64,000 bases of DNA from contig NZ_NEVM01000002.1 of NCBI RefSeq assembly GCF_002261225.1, positions 62,001 to 126,000 on the forward strand, written 5' to 3'. Positions 18,385 to 27,364 of the stretch are shown here, in pieces. Every line of letters begins with the position of its first letter. The stretch's first letter is position 1. The DNA is from Bordetella genomosp. 10 (GTDB lineage Bacteria > Pseudomonadota > Gammaproteobacteria > Burkholderiales > Burkholderiaceae_B). The notes beneath the pieces were generated by a model, which was given only the letters and a program-made list of their open reading frames with translations, was not told the origin of the DNA and ran no database searches. The position numbers were made by a program, and so were the translations under genes.

Positions 18385-19187
18385 TGCTGCGTCCCAATCC
18401 CGTGTTGCGGGCCCTGGCGCTGGGCCTGGGCTTCCTGTTCCTGTACGTGCCCATCCTCAGCCTGGTGGTGTTCTCCTTCAACGATTCGCCGTTGGTGACC
18501 GCGTGGTCGGGCTTCTCGTTCAAGTGGTATGCCTCGCTGTTCCACGACGATGCGCTGCTGAGCGCGGCCTGGCTGTCTTTCCGCGTGGCGGCGCTGGCGG
18601 CCACGGCGGCCACCGTCATCGGCACCTGGGCCGGCTACGTGCTGGCGCGCATGGGCCGTTTCCGCGGCTTCTCGCTCTACCTGGGCATGCTCAGCGCGCC
18701 GCTGGTGATCCCGGAAGTGGTGGTCGGCATTTCGCTGCTGCTGATGTTCGTCGAGGTGCGCAGCCTGGTGGGCTGGCCCGACAATGGCGTGTTCACCATC
18801 TGGGTCGGCCACACCACCTTCGCCATGGCCTTCGTGGCGGTGATCATCCAGTCGCGGGTGCGCGACCTGGACCGCTCGCTGGAGGAGGCCGCCCTGGATC
18901 TCGGCGCCACGCCGCTGCGGGTGTTCTTCGTCATCACGCTGCCGCTGATCGCGCCGGCCCTGGCGTCGGCCTGGCTGCTGTCCTTCACGCTGTCGCTGGA
19001 CGACGTGATCCTGTCTTCCTTCCTGTCCGGCCCGGGCTACACGACCCTGCCGCTGGAAGTCTTTTCGCGGGTGCGGTTGGGCCTGAAGCCCGAGGTCAAC
19101 GCGCTGGCGGCCTTGTTCATCCTGGCCGTCGGCATCTGCGTGGTCGTCGCCAACCGCCTGCAACGCCGCAAGGAGCTGTCTTCATGA
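18384..19187 (+). CDS. potI: polyamine ABC transporter permease PotI
   Basis: 267 residues with six TM helices and the EAA loop EEAALDLGATPLRVFFVITLP. The sequence LSLDDVILSSFLSGPGYTTLP is the conserved PotI/PotC signature. It pairs with PotH in the membrane. The ATG at 18384 overlaps the potH stop; a GTG lies one codon earlier. Its stop overlaps the ArsC-like gene's ATG. Confidence 0.94.
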   Translation: MLRPNPVLRALALGLGFLFLYVPILSLVVFSFNDSPLVTAWSGFSFKWYASLFHDDALLSAAWLSFRVAALAATAATVIGTWAGYVLARMGRFRGFSLYLGMLSAPLVIPEVVVGISLLLMFVEVRSLVGWPDNGVFTIWVGHTTFAMAFVAVIIQSRVRDLDRSLEEAALDLGATPLRVFFVITLPLIAPALASAWLLSFTLSLDDVILSSFLSGPGYTTLPLEVFSRVRLGLKPEVNALAALFILAVGICVVVANRLQRRKELSS

Positions 19188-19540
19188 AGCAAGTCGTTCT
19201 CTATGGTCTCAAGCAGTGCAGCACGTGCGTGAAGGCGCGCACCTGGCTGGACGAACATGGCGTCAGCCACGAGTTCATCGACTACCGCGACCATCCGGTG
19301 GCGCCGGCCCTGCTGAAGGACTGGGCCAAGCAACTGGGCGGTTGGGAAAAACTGGTCAACCGGACGTCCATGACCTGGCGCGCCCTGCCGGAGGAGCGCC
19401 GCGGCGCGTCCACCGACGCGCAGTGGCTGGCGCTGATCAAGGAATTCCCGGCCCTGGTGCGCCGCCCCGTCAGCGTCACGCCGGACGGCACGGCGGCGGT
19501 GGGCTTTTCCGAGAAGCGCTACGGCGAACGGTTCGCCTGA
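19184..19540 (+). CDS. ArsC/Spx-family thioredoxin-fold protein (YffB-like)
   Basis: 118 residues, ArsC family. The N-terminal YGLKQCSTCVKARTWLDEHG has the active Cys12 plus a second Cys15 (CxxC, as in Spx/YffB), and RRPVSVTPDGTAAVGFSEKRY is the conserved C-terminal segment. Family members include arsenate reductases and Spx regulators; YffB-like proteins have no proven arsenate activity, so the role stays open. Translationally coupled to potI (ATGA overlap), although no functional link with polyamine uptake is known to me. Confidence 0.85.
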   Translation: MKQVVLYGLKQCSTCVKARTWLDEHGVSHEFIDYRDHPVAPALLKDWAKQLGGWEKLVNRTSMTWRALPEERRGASTDAQWLALIKEFPALVRRPVSVTPDGTAAVGFSEKRYGERFA

Positions 19541-19546
19541 AGCGCG

Positions 19547-19609
19547 GACGACTCGGACGACGCGGATGATCCGGATGACGCGGACGACGTGGACGACGTG
19601 GATGACGCC
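19547..19609 (+). repeat. 9-bp tandem repeat (GAYGAYNNG) spanning the glycosylase start
   Basis: Seven consecutive 9-bp units: gacgactcg, gacgacgcg, gatgatccg, gatgacgcg, gacgacgtg, gacgacgtg, gatgacgcc. Two are identical. They begin 6 bp after the ArsC-like stop and run into the next gene in the same frame, reading Asp-Asp-X repeats. Confidence 0.9.
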
Positions 19610-20377
19610 GACGGCAGGCGCGGCGTGAAGGCGCCGAACGGCGACGCCGCCTACGCCTACCGTTCCGACGCGGTCGTCGGCCGGCCGCTGCCCGACGCCT
19701 TCTTCAACCGCGACGCGGGCCAGCTCGCCCGCGAACTGATAGGCATGGTGCTGCGGCGGCGCAGCGGCGGGCTGTGGCTGGCGGCGCGCATCATCGAGAC
19801 CGAGGCCTATTACCTGGAAGAGAAGGGCAGCCACGCCTCGCTGGGCTATACGCACAAGCGGCGCGCCCTGTTCATGGACGGCGGCGTCATCTACATGTAC
19901 TACGCGCGCGGCGGCGATTCGCTGAATTTCAGCGCGGCCGGCCCCGGCAACGCGGTGCTCATCAAGTCGGGCCATCCGTGGCTGGACGACGTTTCCGGCG
20001 AGGACGCCCTGGCGCGGATGCAGGCCCTGAACCCGGACGCGCGCGGCGCGGCGCGGCCGCCCCAGCGGCTGTGCGCGGGCCAGACCCTGCTGTGCCGCGC
20101 CCTCGACCTGAAGGTGCCGGAGTGGGACGGCCAGGGCTTCGATCCGGGCCGCCTGTTCGTCGACGACGTCGGCGCCCGGCCGGCGCGCCTGCTGCGCACG
20201 ACGCGCCTGGGCATTCCGCCGGGCCGCGACGAACATCTGCATTACCGTTACGTGGATCCCGCCTATGCGCCGTTCTGCACGCGCAATCCGCTGCGGCGGG
20301 GACAGGTGGCGGACAGGGACTATGCCTGGGTCACGCGGGGCGGGAGGCCTTGCAGGGGTCAGGCCATGTCGACCTGA
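19589..20377 (+). CDS. alkyladenine (3-methyladenine) DNA glycosylase, AAG/MPG family
   Basis: 262 codons from the chosen GTG. The core begins near residue 30 (PLPDAFFNRDAGQLARELIG). ARIIETEAYY contains the catalytic-region Glu of the AAG fold, followed by SHASLGYTHKRRALFMDGGVIYMYYARGG, whose Tyr residues intercalate DNA in this family. It excises alkylated or deaminated purines. The start is uncertain: GTG codons at 19589, 19598 and 19628 are all in frame, none has a strong ribosome site, and the first two sit in an Asp-rich 9-bp repeat array. The core enzyme would be complete with any of them. Confidence 0.87.
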   Translation: MDDVDDADGRRGVKAPNGDAAYAYRSDAVVGRPLPDAFFNRDAGQLARELIGMVLRRRSGGLWLAARIIETEAYYLEEKGSHASLGYTHKRRALFMDGGVIYMYYARGGDSLNFSAAGPGNAVLIKSGHPWLDDVSGEDALARMQALNPDARGAARPPQRLCAGQTLLCRALDLKVPEWDGQGFDPGRLFVDDVGARPARLLRTTRLGIPPGRDEHLHYRYVDPAYAPFCTRNPLRRGQVADRDYAWVTRGGRPCRGQAMST

Positions 20378-20429
20378 CCCCGTCCGGCCTGTGTCTCGGC
20401 GCTTCGCGCTCTTTCCCTACCCGGGGTCC

Positions 20430-21191
20430 CTACTCGGAGATCGTGCCGGCGATGCGTGCCCGGTGCGCGCGCGCGGCGCGGGCCTTCAGGCGTTCGATCA
20501 TGGCTTCGACCTTGCGCTGGATGCGGCGGCGGTTCAGGCTTTTGCTGAGCGCGTAGATCGGCACGGCCTGCTTGGAGCCGAAGCCGTCGATCAGGTACAG
20601 CCCGCTCTCGCCCTGGGCGTTCTGGCCCATGACGATGTTGCGCGCCGAAATGTCGTTGAGGATGATGTGATGGTCGGCCAGCGAGTCGAAGAAGAACGCC
20701 AGTTGGCGCGTCAGCTCCGGCGCCAGGTAGCCGTCGCGCTTGACGACGTCCTCGACCGTCGGCGCCAGGCCGCCCGCGCCGTCGGAAATCTTCTCCACCA
20801 GCACGCCCAGGCCCTGCGAGGTCTCGGCCAGGCCCACCACGCGGGCCATCGGAATCTGCCAGCGGCCGGCGGCCGCGTTATGCGCCGCCGCGTACTCGGC
20901 CAGTTCGTGGATGTAGGCGCTGTAGGCGCCTTCGCGCTGGAACAGCGTCTTGGTCAGGCGGCGCCAGGGGTGCTTGCTCATCGTCTGCGCGAACGCGCGG
21001 CGGTTGACCACCTTGACCAGCAGATTGGGTTCATACGGGTGCTGGTAGACGCTGCGCTCCGTGCCGGAGGCGATAGGGACGAGCTCGTCCAACTGCAGGG
21101 TGCCGAAAGGCAATCCATGGCCGGGAACGTGCGCTGGCAGAGGAGCGGTCTGGGCGGCGTTTCGATGCCGCGGCAGCGGGACTATGCTCAT
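20430..21191 (-). CDS. YrbL-family (PhoP network) kinase-like protein
   Basis: 253 residues resembling the PhoP regulatory network protein YrbL family, a kinase-like fold. Supporting segments are GTERSVYQHPYEPNLLVKVV (a nucleotide-loop-like start), LVEKISDGAGGLAPTV, and the catalytic-loop-like HHIILNDISARNIVMG with LYLIDGFGSKQ in place of a DFG motif. The real substrate is unknown. The ATG at 21191 is preferred; a TTG ten codons earlier (21221) is the only upstream alternative. The gene is alone, divergent from rmuC across about 210 bp. Confidence 0.75.
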   Translation of the reverse strand: MSIVPLPRHRNAAQTAPLPAHVPGHGLPFGTLQLDELVPIASGTERSVYQHPYEPNLLVKVVNRRAFAQTMSKHPWRRLTKTLFQREGAYSAYIHELAEYAAAHNAAAGRWQIPMARVVGLAETSQGLGVLVEKISDGAGGLAPTVEDVVKRDGYLAPELTRQLAFFFDSLADHHIILNDISARNIVMGQNAQGESGLYLIDGFGSKQAVPIYALSKSLNRRRIQRKVEAMIERLKARAARAHRARIAGTISE

Positions 21192-21403
21192 AAGGTCGAA
21201 GGGGGTCGGCACAACAAGCAAAATGTGCTGCCACCTATTTGTGACGAAAATTCTACGGTGACCGTAGTTTGAACTCGATGCGGCCTCAGGTGAAGGAAAA
21301 TCTGACAGTTCTGTGGCGTTATTCCCACATAATCAGACCAATATGACCGCATTTACGGCCGAAATGGCTGTAATTATTCCGATTGTTCCATTTTGGAGGC
21401 CTT

Positions 21404-22759
21404 TTGCCCAAGTTACCCCTGGATATCGTCGTCTGGCTCAGCCTGGCCGCCGCGCTGTTGGCGGCCCTGCTGGCGGGTTTGGCCTGGCGCCGGCGGCCCG
21501 CCGCGGACGAGCGGCTGGATCTCCTGCTCGCCGGCCTGGAGAGAATCGAAAAGACCGTGCGCGCCGACCTGGCCGACAACCAGCGCGGGCTGCGCGAGGA
21601 ATTCGGCGCGGCCGACAGGGCCTTGCGCCAGGAGCTGGGCCATAGCCACGAGGCCTTGCGCGGCGCCCTGGGGCGCGACGCGCAGGCGGCGCGGGTGGAG
21701 GCGGCGGAATCGCTGGACCGCTTCGCGGGCCAGTTGCGGCAGGAGCTGCGCAACCTCGTCGACCTCAACGACCGCCGCCTGCTGGAAGTGCGGCAGACGG
21801 TCGAGCAGCGGCTGGCCGCCTTGCAGGCCGAGAATGCCGCCAAGCTGGAGGAGATGCGCCGCACGGTGGACGACAAGCTGCACGCCACGCTGGAGCAGCG
21901 GCTGGGCGAATCGTTCAAGCTGGTCTCGGACCGTCTGGAGGCCGTCCACAAGGGGCTGGGGGAAATGCAATCCCTCGCCGCCGGCGTGGGCGACCTCAAG
22001 CGGGTGCTGACCAACGTCAAGTCGCGCGGCACCTGGGGCGAGGTCCAGTTGGCCCGGCTGCTGGAAGACACCATGACGGCCGAGCAATACGGCCGCAACG
22101 TCAAGCCCGTGCCCGGCAGCGACGCCATCGTCGAATTCGCCATCCGCCTGCCGGGACGGGGCGAGGGCGGCGAGCCGGTCTGGCTGCCCATCGACGCCAA
22201 GTTTCCCAAGGAAGAATACGAGCGCCTGATGGCGGCCGAGGAAGCGGCCGACGCGGAGGCCGCGCGGGCCGCCGGCGCGGCGCTGGCGCGCGCGGTGGAG
22301 ATACAGGCCCGCCTGATCGCCGACAAGTACATCGCGCCGCCGCACACGACCGACTTCGCCATCATGTTCCTGCCCACCGAGGGCCTGTACGCCGAAGTGC
22401 TGCGCCGCCCGGGCGTGCTGGACCGCCTGCACGACCTGCGGGTCAACGTGGCCGGGCCCGGCAACCTGGCCGCCTTGCTCAACAGCCTGCAGATGGGCTT
22501 CCGCACCCTCGCCATCGAGCGCCGTTCTTCCGAGGTGTGGCAGGTGCTGCGGGCGGTGAAGACGGAGTTCGGCCGTTTCGGCGAATCGCTGGCGGCGGTC
22601 AAGCGGACGCTGGAGACGGCGGGGAACAAGATAGGGCAGACGGAAGTGCGCACGCGCGCCATGTTGCGTAGCCTGAAGCAGGTGGAGTCCCTGCCGGAGG
22701 ACCAGGCGGCGCGCCTGCTGGGGCAGCGCGGCGAGACGGAGGAGGGTGCGGAGGGCTAG
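21404..22759 (+). CDS. rmuC: DNA recombination protein RmuC
   Basis: About 451 residues. It has an N-terminal TM helix (WLSLAAALLAALLAGLAW), a long coiled coil (about 45-200), then the RmuC nuclease-like domain with VKSRGTWGEVQLARLLEDTM and WLPIDAKFPKEEY. RmuC limits inversions at short inverted repeats. The start is probably TTG at 21404, 4 bases after GGAGG; a TTG seven codons earlier (21383) is also in frame but has no ribosome site. Monocistronic, 150 bp before rpiA. Confidence 0.88.
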   Translation: MPKLPLDIVVWLSLAAALLAALLAGLAWRRRPAADERLDLLLAGLERIEKTVRADLADNQRGLREEFGAADRALRQELGHSHEALRGALGRDAQAARVEAAESLDRFAGQLRQELRNLVDLNDRRLLEVRQTVEQRLAALQAENAAKLEEMRRTVDDKLHATLEQRLGESFKLVSDRLEAVHKGLGEMQSLAAGVGDLKRVLTNVKSRGTWGEVQLARLLEDTMTAEQYGRNVKPVPGSDAIVEFAIRLPGRGEGGEPVWLPIDAKFPKEEYERLMAAEEAADAEAARAAGAALARAVEIQARLIADKYIAPPHTTDFAIMFLPTEGLYAEVLRRPGVLDRLHDLRVNVAGPGNLAALLNSLQMGFRTLAIERRSSEVWQVLRAVKTEFGRFGESLAAVKRTLETAGNKIGQTEVRTRAMLRSLKQVESLPEDQAARLLGQRGETEEGAEG

Positions 22760-22909
22760 TGTCCATGCGTGTTCTTCGCAAATGGGTGTTCTTCGCGCGC
22801 GCAGCCCGCGCCAGCCGGATGTTCCCCCGATTCTGCTAAATTGCGGGCTCGCGGTCCGCCGGCGCGGATCGTCCGCCGTCCTTTATTCCGTTTTTTTGAG
22901 CCTCCCGCC

Positions 22910-23587
22910 ATGCTTTCCCAGCAAGAATTGAAGCAGCAGGCCGCCGACGCGGCCCTGGAAATCGTCGAACAGCTTGCCGGCCCCGACGTCGTCATCGGCG
23001 TCGGCACCGGTTCCACCGCCGACCTGTTCATCGACGGCCTGGCGCGTTTCAAGGGCCGCGTGCGCGGCGCAGTCGCCAGTTCCGAACGCAGCGCCAAGCG
23101 CCTGCAGGGGCACGGCCTGGCGGTGTTCGACCTGAACGACATCGACCGCATGCCCGTCTACGTCGACGGCGCCGACGAGATCGACGCCCGCCTGCACATG
23201 ATCAAGGGCGGCGGCGGCGCGCAGACCCGCGAGAAAATCGTCGCCTCGGTGGCCGACCGTTTCGTCTGCATCGCCGACGAATCGAAGCTGGTCGAACGCC
23301 TCGGCGCCTTCCCGCTGCCGGTGGAGGTCATCCCGATGGCCGTCGCCGCCGTGTCGCGCACGCTGGCCAAGCTGGGCGGCCGCCCCGCCGTGCGCCAGGG
23401 CTTCACGACCGACAACGGCAACGTCATCCTGGACGTGTCCGGCCTGGTCATTACCGACGCGCCGGCCCTGGAACTGGAGATCAACAACATCCCCGGCGTG
23501 GTGACCTGCGGCCTGTTCTCGCGCCCCGGCGCGGACCTGGCGCTGCTCGCCACGCAGAACGGCATCCGGCGCCTCAGCCGGTCCTGA
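22910..23587 (+). CDS. rpiA: ribose-5-phosphate isomerase A
   Basis: 225 residues. The N-terminal [15 protein letters not shown] is the phosphate-binding loop. [25 protein letters not shown] holds the catalytic Asp/Glu/Lys set. It interconverts ribose-5-P and ribulose-5-P in the pentose phosphate pathway. The ATG at 22910 fits the family N-terminus ([15 protein letters not shown]). A GC-rich hairpin without a T-run lies after the stop (23613-23636). Confidence 0.96.
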   Translation: MLSQQELKQQAADAALEIVEQLAGPDVVIGVGTGSTADLFIDGLARFKGRVRGAVASSERSAKRLQGHGLAVFDLNDIDRMPVYVDGADEIDARLHMIKGGGGAQTREKIVASVADRFVCIADESKLVERLGAFPLPVEVIPMAVAAVSRTLAKLGGRPAVRQGFTTDNGNVILDVSGLVITDAPALELEINNIPGVVTCGLFSRPGADLALLATQNGIRRLSRS

Positions 23588-23639
23588 TCGTTCCCCCGGG
23601 GGCCGCGCCGACCGGGCCGCGCGCGGGAGCGGCCCGATC

Positions 23640-23672
23640 GGTTCATAATCCTGTCATAAACAAGTCATAACC
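23640..23672 (+). promoter_or_regulatory. three tandem 11-bp Pho-box half-sites before phoU
   Basis: Three adjacent 11-mers share the PhoB pattern: ggttcataatc (23640-23650), ctgtcataaac (23651-23661) and aagtcataacc (23662-23672). The PhoB consensus is a pair of CTGTCATA-type repeats with 11-bp spacing, so 23651-23672 is a near-canonical box and the first copy is a third, weaker half-site. Centre about 95 bp before the phoU ATG. Confidence 0.85.
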
Positions 23673-23755
23673 TTCCGGGCGACGCTGATACACGGCAGCC
23701 AGCCCGGCTGCGCGCGAGGCGCATACATCAAGCCCTTAAACCGCTGGGAGCCCGG

Positions 23756-24499
23756 ATGACCGAGCATACAAACAAACAATTCGACGCCGATCTGGAAGCT
23801 GTCCGGTCGCAATTCCTCGCGATGGGCGGGGTCGTCGAGGTCATGATCCAGGAGTCCGCCGAAGCGTTGACCAACGGCGATACGCTGCTCGTCGACAAGG
23901 TTCGCGAGCGCGAGAAGGAAGTCAACCGCTACGAAGTCGACATCGACCAGCGCATCAGCCAGATCCTGGCGCGCCACCAGCCCACCGCCATCGACCTGCG
24001 CACGTTGATGGCCGTGTCCAAGATGCTGACGGACATGGAGCGTTGCGGCGACGAAGCGGAGAAGATCGCCACCGTGGCCCGCCGCATCCATGACGACGAA
24101 GTGCGCTACACGCCCAGCGTGGACCTGCGCCACATGGCCGACGCCGTGCGCGAAATGCTGCGCCAGGCGCTCGACGCCTTCGCCCGCCTGGACGCCGTGC
24201 AGGCCGCCGCGGTGGTGCGCAGCGACAAGGGCGTGGACAAGGAATGGAAGGCCGCGCTGCGCCAGTTGATCTCGTACATGATCGAGGACCCGCGCACCAT
24301 TTCCCCCTCCATCGACGTGATCTTCGTGGCGCGCGCGCTGGAGCGCATCGGCGACCACGCCAAGAACATGTCGGAACGGGTCATCTACATGGTGCGCGGC
24401 GCGGACGTGCGCCACACCGGCGCCAAGAACACCGAGCGCCAGGCGCGCGGCGAAGAGGAAACCCCGAAGGCGCAGGACGCGACCGACGCGCAAGCCTGA
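23756..24499 (+). CDS. phoU: phosphate signalling protein PhoU
   Basis: 247 residues with the two three-helix PhoU repeats (about 20-105 and 120-210). Conserved Glu/Asp metal sites show in REREKEVNRYEVDIDQR, MLTDMERCGDEAEKIA and ALERIGDHAKNMSERVIY. PhoU restrains PhoR and the Pst transporter when phosphate is plentiful. Here it is not attached to pstSCAB but is alone, behind its own Pho box, and followed by the converging MFS gene 15 bp later. Confidence 0.95.
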   Translation: MTEHTNKQFDADLEAVRSQFLAMGGVVEVMIQESAEALTNGDTLLVDKVREREKEVNRYEVDIDQRISQILARHQPTAIDLRTLMAVSKMLTDMERCGDEAEKIATVARRIHDDEVRYTPSVDLRHMADAVREMLRQALDAFARLDAVQAAAVVRSDKGVDKEWKAALRQLISYMIEDPRTISPSIDVIFVARALERIGDHAKNMSERVIYMVRGADVRHTGAKNTERQARGEEETPKAQDATDAQA

Positions 24500-24514
24500 A
24501 CGCGCCGCGTTTCC

Positions 24515-26074
24515 TCATGGGCGCTGCCTGCGCGCCAGCGCCCACAACAGCCCGCACACCGCCAGCGATGCCGCGAGGTTGTAAAGCATTCCCGCGACGA
24601 AGGCCGAGGCGTAGCGGCCGGCCTGCGTCGCCGCGCCGTCGCCGCCGGCCAGCGCCGCCCTGAACAGGATGCCGACCGCGGCCACGCCCAGCGCCGCGCC
24701 GACCTGCTGCACGGTCGAGATCACCCCGGACGCCATGCCGGCCTGGGCCTGCTCGACGAAGCCCAGCACCAGGTTCAGTAGCGGCGTCATGATGGCGCCC
24801 TGGCCCACGCCGACCGCCAGCAGCACGGGAATCAGCCGCGCCGGCGCCGGCGCCAGCGACGCGCCCGCCGCGTGCACCTGCGCGATCAACACGCCGATCG
24901 ACACTGCATAGACCGCCGCGCCCACGATGATGGCCGCCGTTCCCCGACGCGCCACCAGCCGCGGCATCGCCAGCGATGCCGCCACGAAGCCCACGCTGCA
25001 CGGCGCGAAGATGCTGCCCGCCGCGAAGGGGTCGAGCCCCAGTCCCGTCTGCGCCAGCAGGGCGAAGCACAGGAAGAAGGAACTGGAGGTGGAGTAGACC
25101 AGCAGCACCAGCGTCGCGCCCAGCGCGAAACGGCGTTGCGCGAGCAGGCGCATGTCCACCAGCGGCAGCCGTCCCGCCATCCTGCGCCCTTCCTGTTGCC
25201 GCCAGAACCCCGCCAGCAACGCCGCCGCCGCGCACGGCATCGCCAGGCTCCAGGCCGGCCAGCCCTGGCCCGGCCCTGCGATCAAGGGCACCAGCAGGCA
25301 TGCCAGCCCGGCGCTGGCCAGGGCCACGCCCCCCCAATCCAGCGCCGCCCGGCGCGGCGCGCGCGATTCCGGGATGCAGCGCGCGGCGGCGATGGCGAAC
25401 AGGCCGATGGGGACGTTGATGAGGAAGATGTTGCGCCAGCCCAGTCCGAACAGGTCGGCGTGCACCAGCCAGCCGCCCAAGACCTGGCCGGCGATGGCGG
25501 CCAGGCCCAGCGTCATGCCGAGCAGGCCGAAGGCGCGGCGGCTGTCGTCGCCGGCGAAGTTGACGCGGATGGAGGCGTAGACCTGCGGAAACAGCAAGGC
25601 GGCCGCCAGTCCTTGCAGCACCCGCGCGCCGATCAGGAAGCCCACGCCGGGCGCCAGGCCGCACAGCGCGGAGGCGGCCGTGAAACCGGCCATGCCGGCG
25701 GCGAACAGGCGGCGGCGCCCGAACAGGTCGCCCAGCCGTCCGCCCGTGATCAGCAATACGCCGAAGGCCAGTTCATAGCCGACCACGATGAAGCCGACCT
25801 GCGCGAAGCTGGCCCCCAGCCCGGCTTGCATGCCGGGGATGGCGACGTTGACCACGAACAGGTCGAAGATCGTCACGAAACCCGCCAGCAGAAGGACAGC
25901 CAAGCCACGCCAAGGGGCGGCGGTATTGGCGCCGGCGTTGGCATTGGCGCAGACGTCGGCATCGGCGCCCGTCCCGGCTTCGGCCGAAGCTGCGTCAGGG
26001 GCAGTCACGGGATTGAGGCCACCCGCAGGGCCGGGCGAGGTCGGAAGAGAAGGGGACGTCGTATTCGCGCGCAT
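24515..26074 (-). CDS. MFS multidrug transporter, DHA2 (14-TM) family
   Basis: 519 residues with 14 predicted TM helices. Motif A is GGRLGDLFGRRRLFAAG and motif C is about GLLGMTLGLAAIAGQVLGGWL. The FDLFVVNVAIPGMQAGLG opening is typical of EmrB/QacA-type drug:H+ antiporters. The first ~50 residues are a low-complexity Ala/Asn/Gly/Asp tail (ADADVCANANAGANT) that may be non-native or mis-started; an internal start near the first TM helix is possible. The divergent XRE-type regulator 99 bp away probably controls it. Confidence 0.88.
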   Translation of the reverse strand: MRANTTSPSLPTSPGPAGGLNPVTAPDAASAEAGTGADADVCANANAGANTAAPWRGLAVLLLAGFVTIFDLFVVNVAIPGMQAGLGASFAQVGFIVVGYELAFGVLLITGGRLGDLFGRRRLFAAGMAGFTAASALCGLAPGVGFLIGARVLQGLAAALLFPQVYASIRVNFAGDDSRRAFGLLGMTLGLAAIAGQVLGGWLVHADLFGLGWRNIFLINVPIGLFAIAAARCIPESRAPRRAALDWGGVALASAGLACLLVPLIAGPGQGWPAWSLAMPCAAAALLAGFWRQQEGRRMAGRLPLVDMRLLAQRRFALGATLVLLVYSTSSSFFLCFALLAQTGLGLDPFAAGSIFAPCSVGFVAASLAMPRLVARRGTAAIIVGAAVYAVSIGVLIAQVHAAGASLAPAPARLIPVLLAVGVGQGAIMTPLLNLVLGFVEQAQAGMASGVISTVQQVGAALGVAAVGILFRAALAGGDGAATQAGRYASAFVAGMLYNLAASLAVCGLLWALARRQRP

Positions 26075-26134
26075 CTGGTGTTGCCGAAAGGAATAACGCG
26101 CGCATTCTCGGCCGCTTCTTAAGCCATTACAATT

Positions 26135-26152
26135 TAACTGTTTATGCTGTTA
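26135..26152. promoter_or_regulatory. candidate operator between MFS pump and its regulator
   Basis: Inverted repeat TAAC-N10-GTTA inside an AT-rich island (26121-26160) in the 99-bp divergent spacer, positioned to affect both genes. Only 4-bp arms, so tentative. Confidence 0.35.
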
Positions 26153-26173
26153 CTCAAAGCAATCGGATAGACG

Positions 26174-26977
26174 ATGCGCACCCTGGAACGCACCCGGCAG
26201 GAACTGGCCGACTTCCTGCGGGCACGCCGCGAACGGCTGTCGCCCGCGGACGCGGGCCTGCCCAGCGGCGGACGGCGGCGCACGCCGGGCTTGCGGCGCG
26301 AGGAAGTCGCCGCGCTGGCGGGCGTCGGCGTGACCTGGTACACGTGGCTGGAGCAAGGGCGCGAGATCGGCGTATCGGCCGCTTTCCTGGATAACCTGGC
26401 GCGCGTCCTGAAACTGGACGCGGCCGAGCGCCGGCACCTGTTCCTGCTGGCCCACGAACGCCTCCCGGCCGAGCCGGGCAAGACCTGGTGCGTGGCGCCG
26501 CCGCTGGTGCTGCGCCTGATGCACGACCTGGCCCCGCACCTGGCCTACGTGCTCAACCTGCGCTGGGACGTGCTGGCCTTCAATGCGCCGGCCGATCGGC
26601 TGTTCGGCTTCGGCGCGCAGCCGCCGGGCCGGCGCAACCTGCTGTGGCTGCTATTCACCGATCCGGTCCTGCGCGAGCGCGTCGATGCCTGGGAAGCGCA
26701 GGCGCCGCTGATGCTGTCCAGCTTCCGCCGGGATTTCGCGCGCGCGCCGCGGGAGTCCGATATCCACGAACTGGTGGCCGAACTGGAGAAGGTTTCGCCG
26801 GAATTCAAGGCGGAGTGGCGCAAGCACGAGGTTCACGCCCCGTGCACCGGCATGAGAAGACTGGTGATCGACGGCCGGGCCGAGCCGTTCGAGCACACCT
26901 CGTTGACGATCGACGGGGAGCGGGGACTGCGGCTGGTGGTCTATGCGCGCCAGCGCGACGGCGCTGCCCCGGAATAG
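26174..26977 (+). CDS. helix-turn-helix (XRE, MmyB-type) transcriptional regulator
   Basis: 267 residues. The N-terminal HTH (about 8-90) contains RTPGLRREEVAALAGVGVTWYTWLEQGRE, a highly characteristic form for this regulator class. The C-terminal ligand-binding domain of the MmyB/PAS-like type follows (YVLNLRWDVLAFNAPADRLFG, then NLLWLLFTDPVLRERV). Such proteins often regulate a divergently placed dehydrogenase or transporter; here the neighbour is the MFS pump. The ATG at 26174 gives the usual N-terminus. It ends 2 bp before the converging yggX. Confidence 0.9.
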   Translation: MRTLERTRQELADFLRARRERLSPADAGLPSGGRRRTPGLRREEVAALAGVGVTWYTWLEQGREIGVSAAFLDNLARVLKLDAAERRHLFLLAHERLPAEPGKTWCVAPPLVLRLMHDLAPHLAYVLNLRWDVLAFNAPADRLFGFGAQPPGRRNLLWLLFTDPVLRERVDAWEAQAPLMLSSFRRDFARAPRESDIHELVAELEKVSPEFKAEWRKHEVHAPCTGMRRLVIDGRAEPFEHTSLTIDGERGLRLVVYARQRDGAAPE

Positions 26978-26979
26978 CC

Positions 26980-27252
26980 TCAGGCCGAGGGCGGCACGAA
27001 GCCTTGCGCTTCGACGGCGCCGTCTTCGAACAGGAAGCGCTCCATCTGCTGTTGCAGGTATTTGCGGGCGCGCGCGTCGGCCAGGTTCAGGCGGTTTTCG
27101 TTGACCAGGCGGGTCTGGACGCCTTTCCACTCTTCCCACGCTTCCTTGGAGATGCTTTGCCAGATGCGCGTGCCCAGCTCGCCGGGGTAGGGAGGAAAGT
27201 CCAGCCCTTCGGCTTCACGCTTGAGTTTGACGCAATTAACGGTACGGGCCAT
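26980..27252 (-). CDS. yggX: Fe(2+)-trafficking protein YggX
   Basis: 90 residues, the exact family size. [27 protein letters not shown] matches the YggX start, including the conserved Cys7 and the [15 protein letters not shown] block; [19 protein letters not shown] follows. YggX limits oxidative damage to Fe-S clusters and is linked to iron traffic. It is often near mutY, which is absent here. It lies 112 bp downstream of argA on the same strand. Confidence 0.95.
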   Translation of the reverse strand: MARTVNCVKLKREAEGLDFPPYPGELGTRIWQSISKEAWEEWKGVQTRLVNENRLNLADARARKYLQQQMERFLFEDGAVEAQGFVPPSA

Positions 27253-27364
27253 GACGGTAATGCCTGAAAAAGGGAAGGGGACGATTTTAACCGAGGCGGC
27301 ATTGCGCCCGGGGAGAAACCGCCCCGCGCGGCGGGGCTTGCGCCCGTCCGCCGCCCGATGATGC

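Noticed and set aside
23613..23636. GC-rich hairpin after rpiA as an intrinsic terminator
   Set aside because: An 8-bp stem without a following T-run; not scored as a terminator.
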